DNA of 64,000 nucleotides from the NCBI RefSeq assembly GCF_004022265.1, contig NZ_SAVB01000006.1, positions 62,001 through 126,000 of the forward strand. The letters are read 5' to 3'. The DNA is from Paenirhodobacter ferrireducens (GTDB lineage Bacteria > Pseudomonadota > Alphaproteobacteria > Rhodobacterales > Rhodobacteraceae). The translations under genes were made by a program, and so were the position numbers. The notes beneath the pieces were generated by a model. That model ran no database searches, was not told where the DNA came from, and saw only the letters and a list, made by a program, of their open reading frames with translations. Shown here piece after piece: positions 8,951 to 17,891 of the stretch (positions are counted from its first letter, which is position 1; the number at the start of each line of letters is the position of its first letter).

Positions 8951-8951
8951 C

Positions 8952-9578
8952 TCACCGCCGCCGGTCGCGGCGGGTGCTCATCGGCTGGAACGCGACCGAG
9001 ACATGCGCCTCGCAATAGGGTTTGCCGGGCTGGCTCGGCAGGCCGCAGAAATAGAAGTTGTCGGTCGCCGGGTCGCCGATCGGCCATTTGCAGGTGCGCT
9101 CGGTCAGCTCCATCAGCGAGATCTTGCGCGACCGCTTCTCGACCTCGCGCACCGAGGCGAGGGTCTCGGGGCTGATCTCGTTCAGCGAGGGCTGCGGCGG
9201 CAGCGGCTGGCCCGCGGGCACCACGGGCCGGCGCATCGCGGGCGTCGCGGGGGCAGCGGCAACCGGCTCGGGGCGCGGGGCGGCGGCCGGGCGCACGGGC
9301 TGTGCGGGCGCGGCGCGCACCGGCTCGGGCGCCGGTTCGGGCCGGGCGGCGACGGGTTCGGGCGCGGGTGTCGGCTCGACGACGGGCTTCGCCGCCGGGG
9401 CCTCGGCCTCGGGCGCGGCGCCTTCCGCGCCGGCGCGGTTCGACAGGCCCAGCCGGTGCACCTTGCCGATCACGGCGTTGCGGGTGACGCCGCCGAGCTC
9501 CTTGGCGATCTGGCTCGCGGACTGACCCTCGGACCACATCTTCTTCAGAAGTTCGACGCGTTCATCGGTCCAGGACAT
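8952..9578 (-). CDS. gcrA: GcrA cell-cycle regulator
   Basis: GcrA is an alphaproteobacterial transcription factor that binds sigma70 RNA polymerase and CcrM-methylated GANTC sites to control cell-cycle genes. This 208-residue form has the N-terminal helix-turn-helix ([11 protein letters not shown], then [24 protein letters not shown]). A long Ala/Pro/Glu/Arg-rich linker follows (about residues 55-140), then the C-terminal sigma-interacting domain with C-K-W-P-I-G-D-P and F-Y-F-C-G and a final C-E-A-H. I chose the ATG at 9578 over the GTG six bases earlier, because AAAGGG is correctly spaced only for the ATG and family members start M-S-W-T. Confidence 0.93.
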   Translation of the reverse strand: MSWTDERVELLKKMWSEGQSASQIAKELGGVTRNAVIGKVHRLGLSNRAGAEGAAPEAEAPAAKPVVEPTPAPEPVAARPEPAPEPVRAAPAQPVRPAAAPRPEPVAAAPATPAMRRPVVPAGQPLPPQPSLNEISPETLASVREVEKRSRKISLMELTERTCKWPIGDPATDNFYFCGLPSQPGKPYCEAHVSVAFQPMSTRRDRRR

Positions 9579-9691
9579 GGGCACCCTTTCATCGGTCCTG
9601 CCGGGGGAGTGGCCCCGGCTGTTCTTCCCATTCTACGGTGGGGACAGGGGGAGATACAAGCGCCGCCCCCGGAATTCAAGGCCGCACGGCG

Positions 9692-11881
9692 TCACAGGAA
9701 CGACTGCGGGTCGATGTCGATGGCGAGCCGCACCTGCGCGGGCAGCTTCACCTGCCGCAGCCAGGCGCGCAGCGCGTCCTGCAAGGGCGCGCCCTTCTCG
9801 GCCTTCACCAGCATCCGCACCCGATGCCGTCCGCGCACCCGCGCGATCGGCGCGGGCGCCGGGCCGAAGACCTGCGCGCCGATCCGGGCGAGCGGCGCGG
9901 GCGCCCGCGCCAGCGCATTGCCGATCTCGAAGAGCGGCGCCACCTCGGGCCCCGACAGGATGATCCCCGCCATCCGGCCGAAGGGCGGAACCCCCTGCGC
10001 GCGCCGCGCCGCGGCCTCGGCGCGCCAGAAGGCTTCCTCGTCGCCGCCGAGGATCGCGCGGATCACCGGATGCTCGGGCTGACAGGTCTGCAACAGCGCA
10101 AGGCCGGGCTTGTCCGCCCGCCCCGCGCGCCCCGCCACCTGCCGCATCAGCTGGAACGTATGCTCGGCCGCGCGCAGGTCAGACCCTTGCAACCCGAGGT
10201 CCGCGTCGATCACGCCGACCAGCGTCAGTCGCGGGAAGTTGTGCCCCTTCGCCACGATCTGCGTGCCGATGATGATGTCGGCGCCGCCCGCCGCGATGTC
10301 GGCGATCGCCTCCTTCAGCGCGCGGGCCGAGCCGAAGAGGTCCGAGCTCAGCACCGAGAGCCGCGCTGTCGGGAAGCGCTCGGCCACTTCCTCGGCCAGC
10401 CGCTCGACGCCCGGGCCGACGGGGGCGAGCTTGCCCTCGACGCCGCAGCTCGGGCAGGCGGTGGGGATCGGCTTCGTCTCGCCGCATTGATGGCAGACGA
10501 GGCGCTTCAGGAACCGATGCTCGACCATCCGCGCATCGCAATGGTCGCAGCCGATCTGATGGCCGCAGGCGCGGCAGATGGTGACGGGGGCATAGCCGCG
10601 CCGGTTCAAAAACAGCATCGACTGCTCGCCGCTGCCAAGCCGCTTCACCACCTCGCCGACGAGGGTGGGCGAGATCCAGTGCGCGCTTTCGATCCGCTCC
10701 TCGCGCAGGTCGATCGCCCGCATCTCCGGGAGTTCCGACACGCCGAACCGCGCCGCGAGGTCGATGCGCGCGTATTTGCCGCTTTCCGCATTCACCCAGC
10801 TCTCGAGCGAGGGCGTGGCCGAGGCCAGCACCACCTGCGCCGTGGCGAAGGAGGCGCGCAGCACCGCCATGTCGCGGGCGTTGTAAAGCACGCCCTCTTC
10901 CTGCTTGTAGGACCCGTCATGCTCCTCGTCGACGACGATCAGGCCGAGGTCGCGGAACGGCAGGAACAGTGCCGAGCGCGCGCCCACCACCATCTGCACC
11001 CCGCCCTCGGCGCACATCCGCCACAGCCGCCGCCGCTCGCCCTGCGTCGCGCCCGAATGCCACTCGCCCGGTCGCGCGCCAAAGCGCGCCTCGACCCGGG
11101 CGATGAATTCGGTGGTCAGCGCGATCTCGGGCAGCAGTACCAGCGCCTGCCGGCCGGCGGCCAGACAGGCGGCGACCGCCTCGAGATAGACCTCGGTCTT
11201 GCCCGAGCCGGTGACGCCCTTCAAAAGCGTCACCCCGAACCCGCCCATGCCCGCACGCAGCGCGGCGGCCGCCTGCGCCTGATCCTCGGACAGCACCTTG
11301 CCCGGCAAGGCGGGGTCGAGCCGTGCGAAGGGCAGGTCACGCGGCTGCTCGAATTCGTCGACCGCGCCGGTCGCGACCAGCCCTTTCACCACCTGCGGCG
11401 TGACGCCCGCGAGCTGCGCAAGCTCGGTCAGATAGAAGCCGCCGCCGTCATGGGCGTCGAGCACCTCGAGCACCCGCTCGCGCGCCTCGGTCAGCCGCCC
11501 GGGCGCGCCCGCGCCGCGGCGATAGACCTTGCGCGCGCCGGGCGGGTCGAAGAGGCCCGGCGTGCGCGTCGCCAGCCGCAGCATCGCCGGCAGCGAGGTC
11601 ATGGTATAGGCGCCCATCCGGATCAGGAAGGCCTGCAGCTCGGCGCGCATCGGCGGCACGTCGAGCACCCGCGCCACCGCGCGCAGCCGGGCCGCGTCGA
11701 AACGCCCGTCGCCCGGCCCCCAGACCACGCCCATCACCTTGCGCGGGCCAAGCGGCACCTCGACGAAGGCGCCGGGGAAGCAGCCGCCCTCGGGCGCGAG
11801 ATAGTCGAGCGGTCGCCCGATCGGCTCGGCCGTCAGCACCGCGACGCGGCTGCCTTCGGGATAAAACCCGACCTCAGTCAT
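9692..11881 (-). CDS. priA: primosomal replication restart helicase PriA
   Basis: PriA is a 3'-to-5' superfamily 2 helicase that recognises abandoned replication forks and reloads DnaB. The 729-residue protein is of normal length. It has an N-terminal 3'-DNA-binding domain, Walker [12 protein letters not shown] and motif II V-V-D-E-E-H-D. The zinc-binding segment has eight cysteines (C-R-A-C, C-D-H-C, C-H-Q-C, C-P-S-C), and A-G-R-A-G-R-A lies in motif VI. It starts at an ATG directly downstream of the intergenic repeat at 11898-11969. It is monocistronic, in the same direction as gcrA and rimO. Confidence 0.95.
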   Translation of the reverse strand: MTEVGFYPEGSRVAVLTAEPIGRPLDYLAPEGGCFPGAFVEVPLGPRKVMGVVWGPGDGRFDAARLRAVARVLDVPPMRAELQAFLIRMGAYTMTSLPAMLRLATRTPGLFDPPGARKVYRRGAGAPGRLTEARERVLEVLDAHDGGGFYLTELAQLAGVTPQVVKGLVATGAVDEFEQPRDLPFARLDPALPGKVLSEDQAQAAAALRAGMGGFGVTLLKGVTGSGKTEVYLEAVAACLAAGRQALVLLPEIALTTEFIARVEARFGARPGEWHSGATQGERRRLWRMCAEGGVQMVVGARSALFLPFRDLGLIVVDEEHDGSYKQEEGVLYNARDMAVLRASFATAQVVLASATPSLESWVNAESGKYARIDLAARFGVSELPEMRAIDLREERIESAHWISPTLVGEVVKRLGSGEQSMLFLNRRGYAPVTICRACGHQIGCDHCDARMVEHRFLKRLVCHQCGETKPIPTACPSCGVEGKLAPVGPGVERLAEEVAERFPTARLSVLSSDLFGSARALKEAIADIAAGGADIIIGTQIVAKGHNFPRLTLVGVIDADLGLQGSDLRAAEHTFQLMRQVAGRAGRADKPGLALLQTCQPEHPVIRAILGGDEEAFWRAEAAARRAQGVPPFGRMAGIILSGPEVAPLFEIGNALARAPAPLARIGAQVFGPAPAPIARVRGRHRVRMLVKAEKGAPLQDALRAWLRQVKLPAQVRLAIDIDPQSFL

Positions 11882-11897
11882 GGGACAGACTTTCGAT

Positions 11898-11969
11898 GCC
11901 TCCGGCGGGAGTATTTTTCCAAGGAAAGGCCCCGGGCTTTTCCCTGGCCGAAATACTCCGGGGGGAGGC
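11898..11969. repeat. dispersed intergenic palindromic repeat, copy 3
   Basis: GCCTCCGGCGGGAGTATTT and the opposing AAATACTCCGGGGGGAGGC form a large imperfect palindrome around a GGCCCCGGGCTTTTCC-type centre. The same AGTATTT/AAATACT arrangement occurs at 31588-31654. It lies in the divergent region between priA and the transaldolase gene. Confidence 0.6.
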
Positions 11970-12087
11970 CGCCTTGCCGCCGGGGGGCAGCGCCCCCCTC
12001 TGCCCGGTCCTGTCTGGCCCGATCCCCTCTCGCCAAAGCGAGGCGTTTGCGCTATCTGGCCCGCAATTGCTGCTCTGGAGGCTTCCC

Positions 12088-12741
12088 ATGAAATTCTTCG
12101 TCGATACCGCCGATGTGGCGGCGATCAAGGAACTGAACGATCTCGGCATGGTCGACGGTGTCACCACCAATCCCTCGCTGATCCTGAAATCGGGCCGCGA
12201 CATCCTCGAGGTGACGAAGGAGATCTGCGACATGGTTTCGGGCCCGGTCTCGGCCGAGGTCGTGGCCACCGAGGCCAAGGACATGATCACCGAAGGTCTG
12301 AAGCTTGCCAAGATCGCCTCCAACATCGCGATCAAGGTGCCGCTCACCTGGGATGGCCTGACCGCCTGCAAGGCTTTCGCATCCGAAGGCCACATGGTCA
12401 ACGTCACGCTGTGCTTCTCGGCCGCGCAGGCGATCCTCGCGGCGAAGGCCGGGGCGAGCTTCGTCTCGCCCTTCATCGGCCGTCTCGACGACATCAACCT
12501 CGACGGTGTCGAGCTGATCGACGACATCCGCACGATCTATGACAACTACGATTACAAGACGGAAATCCTGGCCGCCTCGATCCGCAACGTGAACCACATC
12601 ACCGAATGCGCGAAGATCGGCGCCGACGTGATCACCGCGCCGCCCGCCGTGATCAAGGCGATGGCGAACCACGTGCTGACCGACAAAGGGCTCGACCAGT
12701 TCCTCAAGGACTGGGCGAAGACCGGGCAGAAGATCGTCTGA
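12088..12741 (+). CDS. tal: transaldolase, short fructose-6-phosphate-aldolase-like type
   Basis: This is a 217-residue member of the small transaldolase/TalC subfamily. It is a class I aldolase that transfers dihydroxyacetone units in the non-oxidative pentose phosphate pathway. Visible marks are F-V-D-T-A at the N terminus, T-T-N-P-S at 26-30 and the Schiff-base lysine K83 in A-I-K-V-P-L-T. The [10 protein letters not shown]-like motif is present as S-F-V-S-P-F-I-G-R, followed by D-D. An upstream extension of the frame is rejected because CTGGAGG sits seven bases before this ATG and the family begins M-K-F-F. Whether it prefers transaldolase or free aldolase activity cannot be told by eye. 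Confidence 0.92.
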   Translation: MKFFVDTADVAAIKELNDLGMVDGVTTNPSLILKSGRDILEVTKEICDMVSGPVSAEVVATEAKDMITEGLKLAKIASNIAIKVPLTWDGLTACKAFASEGHMVNVTLCFSAAQAILAAKAGASFVSPFIGRLDDINLDGVELIDDIRTIYDNYDYKTEILAASIRNVNHITECAKIGADVITAPPAVIKAMANHVLTDKGLDQFLKDWAKTGQKIV

Positions 12742-12764
12742 TCCGAGCCGCAGATCCCGTGCAC

Positions 12765-12791
12765 CGGCCCGCCGTCTCGGCGGGCCGTTTT
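12765..12791 (+). terminator. rho-independent terminator after transaldolase
   Basis: The 9-bp perfect stem CGGCCCGCC / GGCGGGCCG with loop GTCTC is followed by TTTT, 24 bases after the tal stop. Confidence 0.88.
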
Positions 12792-12892
12792 CGTTTCGGC
12801 GCCGTGGTCCGGGGACAGAATTCACCTGCAATTGACCACGATCGCGTGTAGGATCGCGCAAAAGACCGCGAACCACCGGGCACGAGACAGGC

Positions 12893-13597
12893 ATGAGCGA
12901 CACCGCATTCGCGCAGCAGCTGCGCGACAAGATCATTTCCGATCCCGACGTGATCCTCGAGGACCGCGACCTGATGCGCGCGCTTGTCGCCGCGAACGAG
13001 CGCGCGATGGGGGCGAACATCGTCGACCTGCGCGGCGTCGCCATGGCGCGGCTCGAGCGGCGGCTCGACCGGCTCGAGGATACGCATCGCTCGGTGATCG
13101 CCGCAGCCTATGAGAATCTGGCGGGCACCAATCAGATCCATCGCGCGGTGCTGGCGCTGCTCGATCCCGTCGATTTCGAGGCCTTCCTCAAGAACCTCAC
13201 GACCGAGGTCGCCGAGGTGCTGCGCGTCGACACGGTGCGGCTGGTGCTCGAAAGCCAGCATGGCGGCGAGGATGCGGTCCTGCGCCGGCTGGGCGAGGTG
13301 CTGTGCGTGGCCGAGCCGGGCTTCGTCGCCGAATACATGCGCCCCGCGCGCGGCGGCCAGCCGCGGCAGGTGGTGCTGCGCCAGTGCCAGCCGCAATCCG
13401 AGGCGATCTATGGCGAGGCGGCGGCCTGGATCCGCTCGGAAGCGGCGCTGGCACTCGATCTGGGCGCGGGGCGGCTGCCGGGCATGCTGGTCTTCGGCGC
13501 CGAGGACCCGCATCAGTTCAAGCCGACGCAGGGCACCGACCTTCTGGGCTTCTTCGGCGCGGTCTTCGAGCGCGCGATGCGCCGCTGGCTGGCATGA
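12893..13597 (+). CDS. DUF484 family protein
   Basis: This 234-residue cytoplasmic protein matches the DUF484 family: a short helical N terminus with the D-P-D-V-I-L-E-D run, a coiled-coil-like Arg/Leu segment (M-A-R-L-E-R-R-L-D-R-L-E, about 45-60), then a GAF-like domain. The biochemical function is unknown. The gene overlaps xerC by four bases (ATGA), and a DUF484 gene also precedes xerC in E. coli, so a link to chromosome dimer resolution is plausible but unproven. The ribosome-binding site is weak. Confidence 0.85.
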   Translation: MSDTAFAQQLRDKIISDPDVILEDRDLMRALVAANERAMGANIVDLRGVAMARLERRLDRLEDTHRSVIAAAYENLAGTNQIHRAVLALLDPVDFEAFLKNLTTEVAEVLRVDTVRLVLESQHGGEDAVLRRLGEVLCVAEPGFVAEYMRPARGGQPRQVVLRQCQPQSEAIYGEAAAWIRSEAALALDLGAGRLPGMLVFGAEDPHQFKPTQGTDLLGFFGAVFERAMRRWLA

Positions 13598-14520
13598 CCC
13601 AGCCGGGCTTTTCGCCCGCGACAGGCGATGCACTGGCGCGCTGGCTTGACCAGATGCGGGCGCTCGACGGCGCCTCCGAGCACACGATCGCCGCCTATCG
13701 CACCGATGTGGCAGGCTTTCTGGGCTTCCTGCACGCCCATCACGGCGAAAGTCTCGGGCTGGCGCGGCTTGGCGCGCTCGGGCAATCCGACATGCGGGCC
13801 TGGATGGCGTATGAGCGGGGGCGGGGGCTTTCGGCGCGCTCGCTCGCCCGGGCACTGTCCTCGGTGAAAAGCTTCATCCGCTGGCTGTCCGACCGCGAGG
13901 GGTTCGATGCCACCCATGTGCTGTCGGCGCGCGCGCCGAAATACAGCCGCAAGCTGCCGCGGCCGCTTGCCGTCGATGCGGCGAAGGCGGTGATCGAGCA
14001 GGTCGAGCTGCAGGCGATGGAACCTTGGGTCGCGGCGCGCGACGCGGCGGTGGTGACGCTGCTTTACGGCTGCGGGCTGCGCATTTCCGAGGCGCTCGGG
14101 CTCACCGGCGCCGCCCATCCGCTGCCCGAGGTGCTGCGCATCCGCGGCAAGGGCGACAAGGAGCGGCTGGTGCCGGTGCTGCCGGCCGCGCGTGCCGCAG
14201 TGGCCGAGTATGTGCGGCTCTGCCCCTGGCCGGTCGAGGCGCAGGCACCGCTGTTCCGCGGCGTGCGCGGCGGCGCGCTGAACCCGCGCCAGATCGAGAA
14301 GGCGATGGAGCTTGCGCGCAATGCGCTTGGCCTGCCGGCGACGGCGACGCCGCATGCGCTGCGCCACAGCTTTGCCACCCATCTGCTGGCCGCGGGCGGC
14401 GATCTGCGCGCGATCCAGGAACTTCTGGGCCACGCCAGCCTGGCGACGACGCAGGTCTATACCGCGGTCGACACGGCGCGGCTGATGCAGGTCTATCAGG
14501 CCGCGCATCCCCGCGCCTGA
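13594..14520 (+). CDS. xerC: tyrosine recombinase XerC
   Basis: XerC, with XerD, resolves chromosome dimers at dif during division. The 308-residue protein has a SAM-like N-terminal core-binding domain and a C-terminal catalytic domain. The complete active-site set is R163 (C-G-L-R-I-S-E), K187 (G-K-G-D-K-E-R), H254 and R257 (H-A-L-R-H-S-F-A-T-H), H280 (L-G-H-A-S-L) and nucleophile Y289. The XerC rather than XerD assignment rests on coupling to the DUF484 gene. The start is the ATG overlapping the DUF484 stop; the frame continues upstream but only as a shadow of that gene. Confidence 0.92.
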   Translation: MTQPGFSPATGDALARWLDQMRALDGASEHTIAAYRTDVAGFLGFLHAHHGESLGLARLGALGQSDMRAWMAYERGRGLSARSLARALSSVKSFIRWLSDREGFDATHVLSARAPKYSRKLPRPLAVDAAKAVIEQVELQAMEPWVAARDAAVVTLLYGCGLRISEALGLTGAAHPLPEVLRIRGKGDKERLVPVLPAARAAVAEYVRLCPWPVEAQAPLFRGVRGGALNPRQIEKAMELARNALGLPATATPHALRHSFATHLLAAGGDLRAIQELLGHASLATTQVYTAVDTARLMQVYQAAHPRA

Positions 14521-14606
14521 GGGGGCGCGGCAACGGTTCGGCCAATTGCTGACGCGAGGTGAGGCGAGGCTTGCACCCTTGGCCCGATTGCGGCAGGAAG
14601 GCCCGC

Positions 14607-15305
14607 ATGAACATCCGTCTCAAAGCCCTTTCCGTGCATCTGCTCACCGCCACCGGCGCCGTGCTGTCGATGCTTGCCATGCTGGCCGCCGTCGAGCAGA
14701 AGTGGTCGCTGATGTTCCTGTGGCTGGTCGTCGCGCTGGTCGTCGACGGCATCGACGGGCCGCTGGCCCGCCATTACGACGTCAAGCACAACTGCCCGAC
14801 CTATGACGGCGTGCTGATGGACCTGATCGTCGACTATCTGACCTATGTCTTCGTGCCGGCCTATGCGCTGTTCAAGTCCGGCCTGCTGCCGGGCTGGACC
14901 GGCTGGCTCGCGATCATCGCCATCACCTATGCGAGCGTCATCTATTTCGCCGATACCCGGATGAAGACGAAGGATAATTCCTTCTCGGGCTTTCCCGCGT
15001 GCTGGAACATGGTGGTGCTGGTGCTGTTCGCGCTGAAGCCCGATTACTATGTCATCCTCGGCGTGGTGCTGGTGCTGGCGGTGGGGATGTTCTTCCCGCT
15101 GAAATTCATCCACCCGACCCGCACGAAACGCTGGCGCACGCTGTCGCTGCCGATGTCGCTCGCCTGGACGGTGTTCGCCGCCTGGGCGGCGATGGTGCAT
15201 TTCCACCCGCAAAGCTGGGCGCATTGGGGGCTGGTGGTGACCTCGGTCTATCTGCTCTTCGTCGGCATCGTGCAGCAGATCGTGCCCGAGCGCCGCGCCG
15301 CCTAA
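14607..15305 (+). CDS. pcs: phosphatidylcholine synthase
   Basis: Pcs condenses CDP-diacylglycerol with choline in the inner membrane to make phosphatidylcholine, a route common in alphaproteobacteria that live with eukaryotes or take up choline. The 232-residue protein has seven or eight membrane helices and the CDP-alcohol phosphotransferase signature D-G-x2-G-x3-R ... G-x3-D-x3-D, here D-G-I-D-G-P-L-A-R ... D-G-V-L-M-D-L-I-V-D. Length and spacing fit Pcs rather than PgsA or PssA. GGAAGG precedes the ATG. Its stop codon overlaps the stop codon of the convergent EamA gene. Confidence 0.9.
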   Translation: MNIRLKALSVHLLTATGAVLSMLAMLAAVEQKWSLMFLWLVVALVVDGIDGPLARHYDVKHNCPTYDGVLMDLIVDYLTYVFVPAYALFKSGLLPGWTGWLAIIAITYASVIYFADTRMKTKDNSFSGFPACWNMVVLVLFALKPDYYVILGVVLVLAVGMFFPLKFIHPTRTKRWRTLSLPMSLAWTVFAAWAAMVHFHPQSWAHWGLVVTSVYLLFVGIVQQIVPERRAA

Positions 15306-16138
15306 AGCCGGGTCAGGACAACGCCCGTCACGATCAGCGCCGCCGCCACCGCCTTCGTGCGCGTCATCCGCTCGTGGAAGACGAGCCAGCCGATCAGCAC
15401 CGCAAACAGGATCGAGGTCTCGCGCAGCACCGCGACCAGGGCGATCGGCGCGCGGGTCATCGCCCAGATCGAGATCGCATAGGCGCCGTAGGAGGCCGCG
15501 GCGCCGAGCGCGGCGAAGAGCCAGTCGCGCGCCGAGCCCCGCAGCATCGCCGGGCCGCGCCAGGCCGGGGCCGCCAGGGCGAAGATGAGCCCGCTGCCCA
15601 TCATCAGCCAGCCGACATAGCCCGCCGCATCGCCCGAGACCCGCGCGCCGATGCCGTCGACGAGGGTATAGCTGGCCGTGGACAGCGCGGCGCCCAGGGC
15701 GAAGGGCAGAAGCCGCCGGCTTTCGCCATCGGTGAAGACGCCATGCGCCATGAAGAGGATCCCCGAGGCCAGCACCGCGACGCCGAGGTAGCCCGCGGGT
15801 GCGATCGGGTCGATCGCGAAGAGCGCCGAGACGATCGCCACCAGCATCGGCGCGGTGCCGCGCGAGAGCGGATAGACCCGGCTCAGATCGCCCGCCTCAT
15901 AGGCATGGGCGAGGAAGGTCTTGTAGGCGACCTGCAAGCCGCAGGAGGCGATCAGCCAGGGCCAGGCCTCGGCGGCGGGGAGCGGGCGGGCCAGCACGAT
16001 CGCAAGCCCCACGCCCGCCTCGGCCAGCGACAGCATCGCCATCGCCCGGATCTTGGAGCCGCCAAGGCGGACGAGGGCGTTCCACAGCGCATGCAGCAGG
16101 GCCGCGGCCAGCACCGCGAAGAAGATCGGCAGGGACAT
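15302..16138 (-). CDS. EamA/DMT-superfamily transporter
   Basis: This 278-residue inner-membrane protein has about ten hydrophobic helices in two EamA repeats, the standard drug/metabolite transporter design. The substrate cannot be read from sequence; relatives export amino acids, nucleosides or drugs. I chose the start at 16138 (M-S-L-P-I-F-F) because the first helix begins immediately and the upstream in-frame extension is Arg/Pro-rich read-through of the intergenic repeat. The gene is convergent with pcs and the two stops overlap (bases 15302-15305). Confidence 0.85.
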   Translation of the reverse strand: MSLPIFFAVLAAALLHALWNALVRLGGSKIRAMAMLSLAEAGVGLAIVLARPLPAAEAWPWLIASCGLQVAYKTFLAHAYEAGDLSRVYPLSRGTAPMLVAIVSALFAIDPIAPAGYLGVAVLASGILFMAHGVFTDGESRRLLPFALGAALSTASYTLVDGIGARVSGDAAGYVGWLMMGSGLIFALAAPAWRGPAMLRGSARDWLFAALGAAASYGAYAISIWAMTRAPIALVAVLRETSILFAVLIGWLVFHERMTRTKAVAAALIVTGVVLTRL

Positions 16139-16225
16139 TGCACACCTTGGTGCCGGGGGCAGATCCCTGCCCCTAGCGCGGGGGGCGCGGCCTTGCAAGC
16201 TGGGCTCTGGCGACAGGGCAGGGAG

Positions 16226-16283
16226 GGGGCGCTGCCCCTCGGCCTTCGGCCTCACCCCCGGGATATTTCGGGCGATTGGAAGC
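16226..16283. repeat. dispersed intergenic repeat, copy 4
   Basis: GGGGC-GCT-GCCCC followed by TCGGCCTTCGGCCTCACCCC and GGGATATTTC is nearly the same string as 3758-3815. It lies between the EamA gene (upstream side) and the end of the ABC importer operon, close after the permease stop. Confidence 0.6.
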
Positions 16284-16292
16284 GCAGGGGGG

Positions 16293-17057
16293 TCAGCCCG
16301 GGCTGCGCTCGGCCCAGCCGGCGAAGATCTTCTCGAGCGCGACGACGGCGTAGTAGAGCACGATGCCGAGCACGGCGAGGGCGATCAGCACCGCGAACAT
16401 CAGCGGATAGTCCGAGTTCGTCTGCCCCGACAGGAACAGCGCGCCGAGCCCCTTGCCATGCGGGCTGACGATCTCGACGAGGTTGGTGCCGATGAAGGCG
16501 AGCGTCACCGCGACCTTCAGCGCGCCGAAGAACTCGGGCAGGGTCTTCGGCAGGGCGATCTTGCGGAAGATCGTGAACTTCGAGGCGCCGAGGGCGGCGA
16601 GGATGTCGCGGTATTCGGGTTCGAGCGTGCTGAGCCCGATGCCGACCGAGACCGCGATCGGGAAGAACGAGATCAGGAAGGCCATCAGCACGGTGTTGAA
16701 ATCATGCTGGCCGATGAAGATCAGCGCAATCACCGGCACCAGCGTCGCCTTCGGGATCGCGTTGAAGCCGACGAGCAGGGGGTAGAGCCCGTCGCGGGCG
16801 ATCTTCGAGAACCCCATCACCATGCCGAGGAAGGTGCCGAAGACGACGGCGAGCGCGAGCCCCAGCACGGTGCGCCACAGCGTCTGCCAGCCCATGGTCA
16901 GGAACAGGGTGTGGAACTTCCAGAACGCCGGCGGCAGGTCCGAGGGCGCGGCCATCTTGTAATCGGGCCAGCCGTTCACCCAGACGACGAACTCCCACAG
17001 CACGAGGAAGATCACGATCGCCGCGAGCGGCACGAGGATTTTCTGAGCGCGGTCCAT
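16293..17057 (-). CDS. ABC importer permease, nitrate/sulfonate/pyrimidine type
   Basis: This 254-residue inner-membrane protein has about six helices and the BPD_transp_1 EAA loop (D-I-L-A-A-L-G-A-S-K-F-T-I-F-R-K-I-A-L-P). It belongs to the SsuC/TauC/ThiX group. It is the last gene of a three-gene operon after the ATPase, overlapping it by one base (TGATG). The substrate is unknown. The operon contains no oxygenase or desulfonating enzyme that would point to sulfonates and no pyrimidine gene that would point to thiamine precursors. Confidence 0.87.
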   Translation of the reverse strand: MDRAQKILVPLAAIVIFLVLWEFVVWVNGWPDYKMAAPSDLPPAFWKFHTLFLTMGWQTLWRTVLGLALAVVFGTFLGMVMGFSKIARDGLYPLLVGFNAIPKATLVPVIALIFIGQHDFNTVLMAFLISFFPIAVSVGIGLSTLEPEYRDILAALGASKFTIFRKIALPKTLPEFFGALKVAVTLAFIGTNLVEIVSPHGKGLGALFLSGQTNSDYPLMFAVLIALAVLGIVLYYAVVALEKIFAGWAERSPG

Positions 17058-17845
17058 CAGTGCAGGTCTCCGTCGCGGCCCTGGGCGATGCGGATCTGCT
17101 CGCGCAGAAGGTGCAGCATCGCGACCGCCTTCGGTTCATAGAGAATGTCGATCGTGCGGTCGGCCGGCAGGTCGACATCAAGCACGTATTGCGTCCTGGC
17201 CGGGCGGCCCGAGAGCACGATCACCTGATCGCCGAGGAACACGCTTTCGCGCAGGTCATGGGTGATGAGGATGCAGGTGAAGGGCTCTGCCGCGCGCAGG
17301 TCGCGCATCGTCTGCCACAGGTCCTCGCGGGTGAAGTTGTCGAGCGCGCCGAAGGGTTCGTCCATGATCAGCACCTGCGGCTTGTGCACGATCGCGCGGC
17401 ACAGCGAGGCGCGCTGACGCATGCCGCCAGACAGCTCCGACGGGCGCTTCTTCTCGAACCCCTTCAGCCCGACCATCTCGAGCAGATGGGTGGCGCGTGC
17501 CTCCTTCTCGGCCCGGCCCATGCCCGGCGCGACGATCTCGAGCGGCAGCATCACGTTCTCGAGGATCGTGCGCCATTCGAGCATCACCGGGTTCTGGAAT
17601 GCCATGCCCACGGTCTTGCGCGGGCTCGACACCTCCTGCCCGTCGAGGATCACCGCGCCCTCGTCGGGGCGCATCAGCCCCGAGACAAGCCGGGTCAGCG
17701 TGGACTTGCCGCAGCCCGAGGGGCCGACGACGGCGCAGAACTCGCCTTCGCCCACGCCCACGTCGAGCCCGTCGAGAACGGGCAGCAGGCCGTTCTTCGT
17801 CTTGTAGGCGTGTTTCACGCCGCGGATGTCGATGAATTTCTGCAT
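17057..17845 (-). CDS. ABC importer ATP-binding protein
   Basis: This 262-residue ATPase of the SsuB/TauB/ThiZ type has Walker A G-P-S-G-C-G-K-S-T at 41-49, Q-loop F-Q-N-P, signature L-S-G-G-M-R-Q-R-A, Walker B V-L-I-M-D-E-P-F-G-A-L-D and H-loop L-I-T-H-D. It energises the permease encoded next to it. It is the second gene of the operon, 46 bases after the binding-protein gene, with AAGGTGGG before its ATG. Confidence 0.9.
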   Translation of the reverse strand: MQKFIDIRGVKHAYKTKNGLLPVLDGLDVGVGEGEFCAVVGPSGCGKSTLTRLVSGLMRPDEGAVILDGQEVSSPRKTVGMAFQNPVMLEWRTILENVMLPLEIVAPGMGRAEKEARATHLLEMVGLKGFEKKRPSELSGGMRQRASLCRAIVHKPQVLIMDEPFGALDNFTREDLWQTMRDLRAAEPFTCILITHDLRESVFLGDQVIVLSGRPARTQYVLDVDLPADRTIDILYEPKAVAMLHLLREQIRIAQGRDGDLH

Positions 17846-17891
17846 GGTCCCACCTTGAGCGAGGACGGGGGCCCGAAGGCCCCCGGTCCGG

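Noticed and set aside
12600-12760. GATCAA-type half-sites inside coding sequence as extra FNR boxes
   Set aside because: Strings such as GTGATCAAGG occur inside genes as ordinary Val-Ile-Lys codons and lack the matching half-site at 5-4-5 spacing.
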